Source of the DNA: Gammaproteobacteria bacterium
GTDB taxonomy: Bacteria; Pseudomonadota; Gammaproteobacteria; SZUA-140
Assembly: GCA_003230195.1 (NCBI GenBank)
Contig: QIHH01000134.1
Coordinates: 1-6,704, forward strand
Length of the DNA: 6,704 nucleotides
Direction of reading: 5' to 3'
Shown here piece by piece: positions 1 to 5,383 of the stretch (the first letter of the stretch is position 1; every line of letters begins with the position of its first letter). The notes under the pieces are model-generated. The model did not search any database, was not told where the DNA came from, and was given only the letters and a program-made list of their open reading frames with translations. The translations under genes were made by a program, and so were the position numbers.

Positions 1-433
1 CATATTGGTCATCAATGGTGTTGTAACGAATCACACCACCTGATGTCCCGATCCAGACATAATCGCCATCAATCGCCATCCCTTTTACATTACGATTACC
101 GACACGAAAGTGAGCAAACTGACTATCTCCCGTTAGCTGTGTCGCAGGTGTTTCTGCACTACCACCTCGCCCCGCAAGGTCTGCCTGAGGGGTTGAAGGC
201 TGCGGGAAGGTACTGCTTTGTGCCATAGGAGCTGGGCTACCCATCGGCGGATGGTTAAGTGGCACCTGCGCACCTGCTTTCAACTCACCTGCCACCATTG
301 AACTGGCATCAAATTGTGCCTTGTCCCTGACAACCTCATTACTCGCCTGCTGCATGCCCAACTGATATCCACCGACCACCATCAACCCCATGACGATCAC
401 CACGACAGCTAAAGCCTTGAAATTCAGATTCAC
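1..433 (-). CDS. Membrane-anchored beta-propeller protein, N-terminal part (cut by window start)
   Basis: Seen: an open frame starts with GTG at 433-431 and runs off the window after 144 codons. An AGGTGA ribosome binding site (439-444) sits five bases upstream, and the only nearby upstream ATG is followed at once by a stop, so GTG is the start. Residues 7-22 are a hydrophobic segment (ALAVVVIVMGLMVVGG) without a lipobox or a clear cleavage site, suggesting an inner-membrane anchor with the rest in the periplasm. Residues 40-105 are a low-complexity linker rich in Pro, Ser, Ala and Gln. From about 107 a propeller blade begins, with VWIGTSGGVIRYN at 126-138, matching the W-x-G-T repeat of the neighbouring lipoprotein. 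The gene starts 61 bases after that lipoprotein gene ends, on the same strand, so they are probably co-transcribed. Inference: a diverged paralogue of the neighbour with a different anchor. Function is unknown, and the missing C-terminus could carry another domain. Confidence 0.85.
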   Translation of the reverse strand, partial: MNLNFKALAVVVIVMGLMVVGGYQLGMQQASNEVVRDKAQFDASSMVAGELKAGAQVPLNHPPMGSPAPMAQSSTFPQPSTPQADLAGRGGSAETPATQLTGDSQFAHFRVGNRNVKGMAIDGDYVWIGTSGGVIRYNTIDDQY

Positions 434-438
434 TATTA

Positions 439-444
439 TCACCT
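439..444 (-). promoter_or_regulatory. Ribosome binding site deciding the GTG start of the membrane-anchored propeller gene
   Basis: On the minus strand AGGTGA is followed by five bases (TAATA) and then GTG at 433. No usable ATG lies between it and the hydrophobic segment, so this site is the main support for a GTG start. Confidence 0.7.
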
Positions 445-494
445 TTTGTTCAATTCATACCAGCCAGCACCGACCAGAAACGACTTATCGAGAT

Positions 495-1724
495 TTATTG
501 TCCATAACCCAGACGCGTCACGCCACCGCGCATACCCACCCATATTTCCCCCGCAGGGTGTGCAATCACCGCATAAACATTGTCATCAATCAGACCATTA
601 GCGCCACCTTTAGCAAAGGTCTGCCACGCCTTGCCATCATAACGAGACAACCCTTTATTGGTGCCAAACCAGAAAACACCGGCTGCATCTTGCGCAATGC
701 TATAGACAACATTTCCCGCAAGGCCATCTTTGGTGGTCAGGCTTTGCCATATTTCACCATCATAAAAACTCACCCCACCACCCCACGTACCGGCCCAAAC
801 ATCACCGTTGGCAGCTACATGTACAGAAAAGACATAACTAGGGTTATAGGTCTGCTGCCCTTCAGTCATCACACTAAGGTCATGTCGCTCACGTGTACCT
901 AGGCCGGTGTTCTGACTAAGCGGCAGATTATTGGTATTGGCTGCGCCGACACCATCTTCATGCGTAAAGGCGTGCCAACGGGTACCATCAAACATTGAAA
1001 TACCTCCCTCAGTGCCGAGCCACATACGCCCCTGATCATCACTGGCGATGCCATAGACCCATTCATTGACCAGCTCTTTGACATAAGTCGCGGTAAATTC
1101 ATCTTTTGTACTATCGAACTGATTAGCTCCGCCCCAAGTACCAACCCACAGATTGCCATCCTTTGATTCGCCAAAAGAGTAGACCCAATAGTCTGCCAGA
1201 CCATGCATCGGGAAAAAAGTTTGCCACTCACCATCACGCAAGCGCGTCATGCCACCACCATTGGTACCGAACCACTTGCTACCCTGGTTATCAACCATAA
1301 TGCTAAAGACATACTCATTTGCCAAGCCATCACGACGAGAGTAGGTTGCTCGCATGTCATAACTTTCAAGGTCTATTTCCAGCACGCCAGCAGAGGTACC
1401 TACCCAGATCGCGTTACCCACCTCATCTACCGCTAGCGAACGCACAAAAACATTGTCGCCCACACCAAAAGACTCAAGCACGCGAGGCAAACTGCTACGA
1501 ACGGTAGCCGCTGCATCAATCGCTGAAACTAGGGGTGCTTCCGTCACATCATCCACAGGAGCGGCAACGCTTTTGATATCACTCGCCACCACAGCAGTTG
1601 CTACTGACGCAGGCTCACTCTTCGTCACAGCAGCTTCATGGGTTTCATTATCGCTATCGGAGCAGGCAACTAACAATAAGGCCAGCGAAAGTGTTAGCGA
1701 AGCAAAAATCAAACGCACTCTCAT
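495..1724 (-). CDS. Lipoprotein with seven-repeat Reg_prop-type beta-propeller
   Basis: Seen: a 409-residue protein with a lipoprotein signal, lipobox LVAC with Cys21 as the lipidated residue, followed by Ser rather than Asp, which favours the outer membrane under the enterobacterial sorting rule. Residues 22-80 are a low-complexity Ala/Val/Ser/acidic linker. Seven repeats follow, each with a W-x-G core: Trp107, 151, 193, 235, 310, 352 and 395, spaced 42-44 residues apart except for a 75-residue step between repeats four and five. A typical blade reads VYSI..D..G..W.GT..G...YDG..W.TF....GL. Known: such repeats form periplasmic ligand-sensing propellers in hybrid two-component systems; here no kinase is attached. 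The seventh repeat lacks its last strand, and residues 80-90 (PRVLESFGVGD) resemble that strand, so I infer a ring closed between N- and C-termini. The start overlaps the cytochrome c stop as ATGA, suggesting coupled translation. Ligand and partner are unknown; electron transfer is unproven because the protein itself has no CxxCH. Confidence 0.88.
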   Translation of the reverse strand: MRVRLIFASLTLSLALLLVACSDSDNETHEAAVTKSEPASVATAVVASDIKSVAAPVDDVTEAPLVSAIDAAATVRSSLPRVLESFGVGDNVFVRSLAVDEVGNAIWVGTSAGVLEIDLESYDMRATYSRRDGLANEYVFSIMVDNQGSKWFGTNGGGMTRLRDGEWQTFFPMHGLADYWVYSFGESKDGNLWVGTWGGANQFDSTKDEFTATYVKELVNEWVYGIASDDQGRMWLGTEGGISMFDGTRWHAFTHEDGVGAANTNNLPLSQNTGLGTRERHDLSVMTEGQQTYNPSYVFSVHVAANGDVWAGTWGGGVSFYDGEIWQSLTTKDGLAGNVVYSIAQDAAGVFWFGTNKGLSRYDGKAWQTFAKGGANGLIDDNVYAVIAHPAGEIWVGMRGGVTRLGYGQ

Positions 1725-2062
1725 CGACGCAGTTTTCTCAGATAGGTAATCACATTAGAAATATCATCATCCTTAAGAATACCGCGAAATGCTGGCATCA
1801 TCCCTCCCCCATTCCTGATCTTTTGTAACAACTCGTGATCCGCGATCATCAGCCCTTCGCCACGTGAAAAGTCAGCCACGCCAGGAAAGGTACTCTTACC
1901 ACTGCTGCCATGGCATTGCTTACATTGCTGGTTGTAAATCTTGCCACCCTTGAGCGGATCACCAGCCATCACCTGCGGTGCTGCAATCAACATTGCACAA
2001 TTTAACAACAATGCAGCACGCAGAGTGCGCCCACCCGCTTTCAATAAACTGATATTTTTCAT
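1721..2062 (-). CDS. Small periplasmic mono-haem c-type cytochrome
   Basis: Seen: 113 residues from the chosen start, with an N-terminal signal peptide (basic start, hydrophobic stretch about 16-28, likely cleavage after VMA at 33). The mature protein is about 80 residues and holds one haem-binding site, C47-K-Q-C50-H51. MMP at 88-90 supplies a probable Met89 sixth ligand, and the C-terminal helix DISNVITYLRKL is typical of class I cytochromes c. An ATG six bases further upstream (2068) is in frame, but it lies one base after the AAGGAGG site, while the ATG at 2062 is seven bases away, so I use 2062. The gene ends in an ATGA overlap with the propeller lipoprotein gene, so the two are probably made together. 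Inference: a soluble electron carrier matured by the nearby Ccm proteins; its donor and acceptor are not shown. Any promoter of its own would have to lie in the inverted-repeat element just upstream. Confidence 0.9.
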   Translation of the reverse strand: MKNISLLKAGGRTLRAALLLNCAMLIAAPQVMAGDPLKGGKIYNQQCKQCHGSSGKSTFPGVADFSRGEGLMIADHELLQKIRNGGGMMPAFRGILKDDDISNVITYLRKLRR

Positions 2063-2069
2063 GATCATG

Positions 2070-2076
2070 CCTCCTT
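2070..2076 (-). promoter_or_regulatory. Strong ribosome binding site of the cytochrome c gene
   Basis: AAGGAGG on the minus strand is a near-perfect match to the 16S rRNA 3' end. It lies seven bases before the ATG at 2062 and only one base before the ATG at 2068, so it selects the downstream start. Confidence 0.8.
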
Positions 2077-2093
2077 ATTCATTCACTTCACCT

Positions 2094-2125
2094 AGTACAT
2101 CAACCACTTTATATTGACGTATCAG
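2094..2125 (+). repeat. Left terminal inverted repeat of the element
   Basis: A 32-base arm from AGTACATC to GTATCAG, differing at three positions from the reverse complement of 2325-2356. The outermost bases beyond it (CCT on the left, CGT on the right) do not continue the match. Confidence 0.8.
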
Positions 2126-2152
2126 TTGTTCAGTCCGTTTCCAAGGCAATAC

Positions 2153-2192
2153 GTGCTTCGCAGGGAATGGTTATTCCCTTCACAAGAAGCAC
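2153..2192. repeat. Two-tier hairpin inside the element
   Basis: GTGCTTC (2153-2159) pairs with GAAGCAC (2186-2192), and inside it AGGGAAT (2162-2168) pairs with ATTCCCT (2173-2179) around a GGTT loop. Both tiers have seven perfect base pairs, so this could form in single-stranded DNA or in RNA of either strand. Confidence 0.65.
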
Positions 2193-2228
2193 AACGCAGT
2201 CATGAAAGCGGGCTGAGCAACCCTTCGG

Positions 2229-2248
2229 GCGACCCTGTGGCATTCCGC
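2229..2248 (+). repeat. Inner inverted repeat, left arm
   Basis: GCGACCCTGTGGCATTCCGC matches the reverse complement of 2306-2325 at 19 of 20 bases, the longest nearly perfect stem in the element, with a 57-base loop. The loop contains one arm (2270-2293) of another inverted pair, so the two pairings interleave. Confidence 0.75.
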
Positions 2249-2305
2249 CTCGGCGTTACAGCTCTTGCCAAGGGAACAATCATTGCCTGCGAACTGTGTC
2301 TTGAT

Positions 2306-2325
2306 GCGAAATGCCACAGGGTCGC
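2306..2325 (-). repeat. Inner inverted repeat, right arm
   Basis: Reverse-complement partner of 2229-2248. Its last base (2325) is also the first base of the right terminal repeat, so the two stems would abut directly. Confidence 0.75.
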
Positions 2326-2356
2326 TGATCCGTCAATGTAAAGTGATTGATGTACT
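2325..2356 (-). repeat. Right terminal inverted repeat of the element
   Basis: Its reverse complement reads from AGTACATCAATC to GGATCAG and matches the left arm at 29 of 32 positions. It ends 18 bases from the stop codon of the TlpA-like gene. Confidence 0.8.
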
Positions 2357-2374
2357 CGTACAAAGGCCACGCTG

Positions 2375-2938
2375 CTAGTCTCTCACATCTTGATGCTTGA
2401 TGCCCTGTAGCAGCGCATAGTCGCCCCGATAAGCAGCTTCCAGCGCTGCAATCACCTGCGGACTATCCCATTCACGTTCACCTTCGATGTTCATTAATAA
2501 GCGCCCATCGGCTCCTATCAGGTAAGTATCGGGGAACACCTGCGCACCCAACTTCTCTGCAATAGACATATCCAAATCGATGTAACTAGTCAGCTGAATT
2601 TTTCGGTCAATCAGATACTCACGCGGATGGTGTTTATCGTCATCTACCGATAAACCAAGCACTGCAAATCGCTCACTATCAAGCTGCTCAGCAAGACGTT
2701 GCAGGCTCGGCAATTCTCGACGACAAGGTGGACACCAGGTAGCCCAGACATTGAGGACAACCACTTTTCCCTGAAGTTGAGAAATAAGTAGATCATCTCG
2801 ATCTAACCCCGGCAGTATCAGCTCGGAAAGCAACTCACCAGGCATGACTCGCTGATGAGAATCAACGGCATGCTCATGCGCCATTTCACATGCCGTTAGC
2901 ATGATGGCAAACAATGGGAATAACACGATTCGGGTCAC
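2375..2938 (-). CDS. TlpA-like thioredoxin-fold lipoprotein
   Basis: Seen: 187 residues from a GTG start, with a short lipoprotein signal (lipobox LTAC, Cys17) followed by a TlpA/ResA-type thioredoxin domain over about 33-172. The active site is W68-C69-P70-P71-C72 in the conserved VLNVWATWCPPCRREL context, and Pro136 in VFPDTYLI is the expected cis-proline facing it. The frame is open back to another GTG at 2962, but that one has no spaced ribosome binding site, whereas GGAG (2946-2949) sits seven bases before the GTG at 2938; the shorter start also gives a normal lipoprotein signal. Known: this family reduces or isomerises disulfides outside the cytoplasm, including apocytochrome CxxCH cysteines. 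It lies 64 bases after ccmI on the same strand. Inference: an accessory reductant for cytochrome maturation or for another secreted thiol protein. It differs from CcmG in anchor, active-site dipeptide and the residues around the cis-proline. Confidence 0.88.
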   Translation of the reverse strand: MTRIVLFPLFAIMLTACEMAHEHAVDSHQRVMPGELLSELILPGLDRDDLLISQLQGKVVVLNVWATWCPPCRRELPSLQRLAEQLDSERFAVLGLSVDDDKHHPREYLIDRKIQLTSYIDLDMSIAEKLGAQVFPDTYLIGADGRLLMNIEGEREWDSPQVIAALEAAYRGDYALLQGIKHQDVRD

Positions 2939-2945
2939 GGTTAAT

Positions 2946-2949
2946 CTCC
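2946..2949 (-). promoter_or_regulatory. Ribosome binding site deciding the GTG start of the TlpA-like gene
   Basis: GGAG on the minus strand, seven bases before GTG at 2938. The preceding AAGGCGG (2948-2954), which includes two bases of the site, can pair with CCGCCCTT further upstream in the message (about 2979-2986), with one bulged C. Confidence 0.6.
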
Positions 2950-3002
2950 GCCTTGTTCGCACGCCCCAGCTAGAGAGAAAGGGCGGCGAAGCATTCGTAT
3001 CG

Positions 3003-4307
3003 CTAAGGGATCACCTCATCAATCACAATTTCAATTCCAGATGCACCGATTTTCACATTCTGAACCCCACCCTGCATATCACCACTCTGCGGTGTTGCAT
3101 TACCACTGCGAGAGATGCGCGCCATCACCATCACTTCTGAGGTGCTGGAGAGGTTCATTGAGGCATCCATCGCCATCGAATCATCGAGGGTGAATTCAAT
3201 CGGCATCTTACCCGCTTCGGTTTTCAGAATAGCCAACGGCATCCGTGGACCACGCATCGCGCGAGCAAAGATATAAATGGTATCCGTTGGTAATACCTCA
3301 GCCGCGAGCGCTTGAGACAAGGTCACGACACCACTCACGCTTGAACCCGCAGATGCCGTGTTAACAGGTGCGGCAGTCGCACTTGCCGCAATGCCAACGG
3401 CATTGCCTCCATCTGAACTAGCGCGCTGCGACTGCATCAACTGTTCTGTTTCAGTGATATTGCCTGCCATCGTCCGTGCTGTCTGTGAATTAGGATCCAG
3501 CATCGCGTAGATTCGCTTCCAGTAGATCAGCGCAGATTCAAAATCGGCACGTTCATAGGCTGCCGTACCTGCCAGCCATAGCGCCTTCTGGTTTTGTGGA
3601 TCAAGATTCAATGCGCGCATAATTAACTGCATGGGGCGCCCTTCAAGGGTCTGCTCACCACTGCTCATCGCCATCGCATCGGCATAGTCTGTTAACAGTT
3701 GCGCATCATTATCAACTATCGAGACCGCCTTTGAAAAGGCCGCAACTGCATCACCATAACGATTCAGCGCATAGTAAGAACGGCCCAACATCGCCCACCC
3801 TTGGACATCACTTGGATCTTTCTCAAGGCGAGCGGAGAGCTGGCTTACCATCATTGCAACCTGATCAGTCATCTCTTCCTGACTCAGCTCTCCCGTCGCC
3901 TGAGGAATCGAGATTTCCTGGGCCATTGGCACAACCAGCTCAATTTTACCTAATTGAAGGTAAAGCGGCACCGTAATTGCCACCATAGCAAACGAAACAA
4001 TACCTGCTGTCAGTTTGCTAGCCCCCGCCCCGGATCTTTTTTCCCCGCCGGATGATGGCAACGCGACATCTTCTAACAGGCGCTGCTCCAGTTCCAGCTT
4101 GCCCTGTTCACATTGATCTTTAGTAATGATGTCATTTAATAGATCATTTTCCAGTTCAATCATCTGGTCTTTATAGATAGAGATGTTAAGCGCATCCTGT
4201 TCAACCACAAATTCACTATCTTTTTTACCTAACTGCAACAACGGCGGTAATATAAACAGCAGCGCTGCCAGCGTTAGCAATGCTGCTACAATCCAAAAAA
4301 TAATCAT
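3003..4307 (-). CDS. ccmI: CcmI, cytochrome c maturation TPR protein (apocytochrome chaperone)
   Basis: Seen: 434 residues. Transmembrane segment one is about 2-24, then a charged cytoplasmic loop with a likely coiled coil (about 36-82), transmembrane segment two about 100-118, a TPR region about 168-290 (for example WAMLGRSYYALNRYGDAVAAF and WLAGTAAYERADFESAL), an Ala/Ser/Thr linker about 295-325, and a C-terminal periplasmic domain 326-434. That last domain shows the family pattern DTIYIFARAMRGPRMPLAI, LDDSMAM and ARISRSGNATPQSGD. Known: CcmI (CycH) holds the C-terminus of apocytochrome c and delivers it to CcmF/CcmH. The length fits the fused two-part CcmI. A GAGGAA ribosome binding site lies nine bases before the ATG. 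It follows ccmH by 81 bases in which I see no gene. It is the last recognisable ccm gene here. Confidence 0.95.
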   Translation of the reverse strand: MIIFWIVAALLTLAALLFILPPLLQLGKKDSEFVVEQDALNISIYKDQMIELENDLLNDIITKDQCEQGKLELEQRLLEDVALPSSGGEKRSGAGASKLTAGIVSFAMVAITVPLYLQLGKIELVVPMAQEISIPQATGELSQEEMTDQVAMMVSQLSARLEKDPSDVQGWAMLGRSYYALNRYGDAVAAFSKAVSIVDNDAQLLTDYADAMAMSSGEQTLEGRPMQLIMRALNLDPQNQKALWLAGTAAYERADFESALIYWKRIYAMLDPNSQTARTMAGNITETEQLMQSQRASSDGGNAVGIAASATAAPVNTASAGSSVSGVVTLSQALAAEVLPTDTIYIFARAMRGPRMPLAILKTEAGKMPIEFTLDDSMAMDASMNLSSTSEVMVMARISRSGNATPQSGDMQGGVQNVKIGASGIEIVIDEVIP

Positions 4308-4388
4308 GCCTTAAATTTCCTCTGCGTCAGCCTGAACTGGCGTCACACTTACTGGTTACATTCGATACGGACAGTCACTGACCGATTT

Positions 4389-4853
4389 TTATTTATCGCC
4401 TAACAACGCATCTGCACGCTTACGGTCTTCATCACTCATCGGCATTGTCTTAACGGTACGCTTACGCCTTTTCAGGCTAATAAACAATACACCACCACCG
4501 AGCGCTAACAGAATCAACGGGCCGAACCATAATAAAAAGGTGGTTGATTTAACTGGCGGACGAAAGCGGATAAAATCACCGTAACGCTGCACCATAAATT
4601 CGGTTACCTGTTCATCATCCTTACCCTGCCGCATCTGCTCACGTATTTCGCTGCGCATATCAATCGCAAACTCGGAATGCGAATCACCCAGCGACTGATT
4701 TTGACACACCAGACAACGTAACTCATAAGCAAGCCCCATCACGCGCTTTTCAAGCACAGGATCAGCTTGCATCAACGCCGCTTCTTTCGCCAGCACCTGC
4801 GGTGAGATAACGATGGCAGACAACAACATCAAACAGGCAAACGCTCGTCTCAT
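4389..4853 (-). CDS. ccmH: CcmH, membrane thiol-oxidoreductase of cytochrome c maturation
   Basis: Seen: 154 residues with a signal peptide (probable cleavage after VLA at 22), a periplasmic three-helix domain bearing L45-R46-C47-L48-V49-C50-Q51-N52-Q53, the family's LRCxxCQNQ redox motif, then YGDFIRFRPP (91-100), one transmembrane helix about 105-127 and a short charged cytoplasmic tail. Known: the two cysteines take part in reducing the CxxCH cysteines of apocytochrome, in exchange with CcmG, before CcmF attaches haem. The length is that of the short CcmH; the extra TPR domain fused to CcmH in E. coli is here supplied by a separate ccmI. The start overlaps the ccmG stop (ATGA) and has an AAGGAG site (4862-4867) eight bases upstream, so translation is probably coupled. 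Confidence 0.96.
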   Translation of the reverse strand: MRRAFACLMLLSAIVISPQVLAKEAALMQADPVLEKRVMGLAYELRCLVCQNQSLGDSHSEFAIDMRSEIREQMRQGKDDEQVTEFMVQRYGDFIRFRPPVKSTTFLLWFGPLILLALGGGVLFISLKRRKRTVKTMPMSDEDRKRADALLGDK

Positions 4854-5383
4854 CCCTGCAACTCCTTCACCAGCTTCACTACTTTCTCTTCTAACGATTT
4901 CGCTGTCACTGGGCCGGTATGTTTGTAACGAATAATACCCTGTTGATCGATTACGTAGGTTTCTGGCACACCGTAAACACCAAAATCCATTCCGACCTTA
5001 CCATCACCATCATAGACACTTGCGTAGTAAGGATCACCCAGCGCACGCAACCACTGCAGCGCATCGCCGCGTTGATCCTTATAATTCAAGCCGACAATCG
5101 GCACCATGTTTTTGCGTCCCAGCTCCACAAATAGTGGATGCTCATCACGACAAGGTCGACACCACGATGCCCACACATTAAGAATCCACACCTTTCCTTT
5201 CATCTGCTCAGAGGTAAATTGCAGTTCAGGGCTACGCAGATCCGCTGCCGAAAACACTGGTGCAGGCTTACCCACCAGTGGTGATGGTACATCACGAGGA
5301 TTGAGGTAAAGCCCCTTTCCTAGAAACCACACCATCACTAAAAACACCAACAGTGGTGTTAGATATTTTAAATAACGAACCAT
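4850..5383 (-). CDS. ccmG: CcmG (DsbE), membrane-anchored periplasmic thioredoxin
   Basis: Seen: 177 residues with an uncleaved N-terminal membrane anchor (about 8-22), the entry motif LVGKPAPVF (36-44), then a thioredoxin fold. The active site is W74-C75-R76-P77-C78 followed by RDEHP, and GVYGVPETY (135-143) carries the cis-proline Pro140 and the CcmG-specific glutamate next to it. Known: CcmG takes electrons from DsbD or CcdA and passes them to CcmH and apocytochrome so that haem can be attached to free cysteines. The length is normal for the family. Its ATG overlaps the ccmF stop by one base (TAATG), with AAGG four bases upstream, and its own end overlaps ccmH, so this is a tightly coupled operon segment. 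Confidence 0.96.
   Translation of the reverse strand: MVRYLKYLTPLLVFLVMVWFLGKGLYLNPRDVPSPLVGKPAPVFSAADLRSPELQFTSEQMKGKVWILNVWASWCRPCRDEHPLFVELGRKNMVPIVGLNYKDQRGDALQWLRALGDPYYASVYDGDGKVGMDFGVYGVPETYVIDQQGIIRYKHTGPVTAKSLEEKVVKLVKELQG

Larger units (their letters stand above)
2094..2356. repeat. Non-coding inverted-repeat element, MITE-like (263 bases)
   Basis: Seen: the ends are imperfect inverted repeats. The left arm 2094-2125 begins AGTACATCAACCACTTTA and matches the reverse complement of 2325-2356 at 29 of 32 positions. Two further inverted pairs lie inside: 2157-2180 with 2270-2293 (21 of 24) and 2229-2248 with 2306-2325 (19 of 20, including a perfect 16-base match to GCGACCCTGTGGCATT). 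A small hairpin occupies 2153-2192. I see no convincing protein and no clear target-site duplication at the ends. The element begins 18 bases after the thioredoxin stop codon and ends 17 bases before the ribosome binding site of the cytochrome gene. Long terminal inverted repeats without a transposase are typical of MITEs, but the highly structured interior could also be a dispersed REP-like repeat or a structured RNA region. It fills nearly all of the 312-base gap between the two gene sets. Confidence 0.7.

Noticed and set aside
390..902. A 170-codon open frame on the plus strand opposite the propeller lipoprotein gene
   Set aside because: Its translation is low in hydrophobic-core pattern and rich in Thr, His, Arg and Pro with no domain, while the opposite strand encodes seven clean propeller repeats. 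It is a shadow of that gene.
495..1724. Regular repeats at about 126-132 base spacing that might suggest a tandem DNA array
   Set aside because: The periodicity is the 42-44 residue propeller blade; the DNA copies have diverged and there is no spacer/repeat pattern of a CRISPR or minisatellite.
2114..2341. A 75-codon open frame on the plus strand within the inverted-repeat element
   Set aside because: It spans the paired repeats, has no credible ribosome binding site, and its sequence is dictated by inverted repeats. I treat the element as non-coding.
2094..2356. The element as a Rho-independent terminator of the ccm operon
   Set aside because: Its stems are long but no U run follows any of them on the minus strand. 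It might reduce read-through by structure, but I cannot call a terminator.
4368..4384. A hairpin (CGGACAG, TCA, CTGACCG) followed by ATTTTTATTT on the plus strand, resembling an intrinsic terminator
   Set aside because: The stem has a mismatch in seven pairs, the T run is on the plus strand, and there is no plus-strand gene for it to end. On the coding strand the T run is on the wrong side. It lies in the ccmH-ccmI gap, where read-through is expected.
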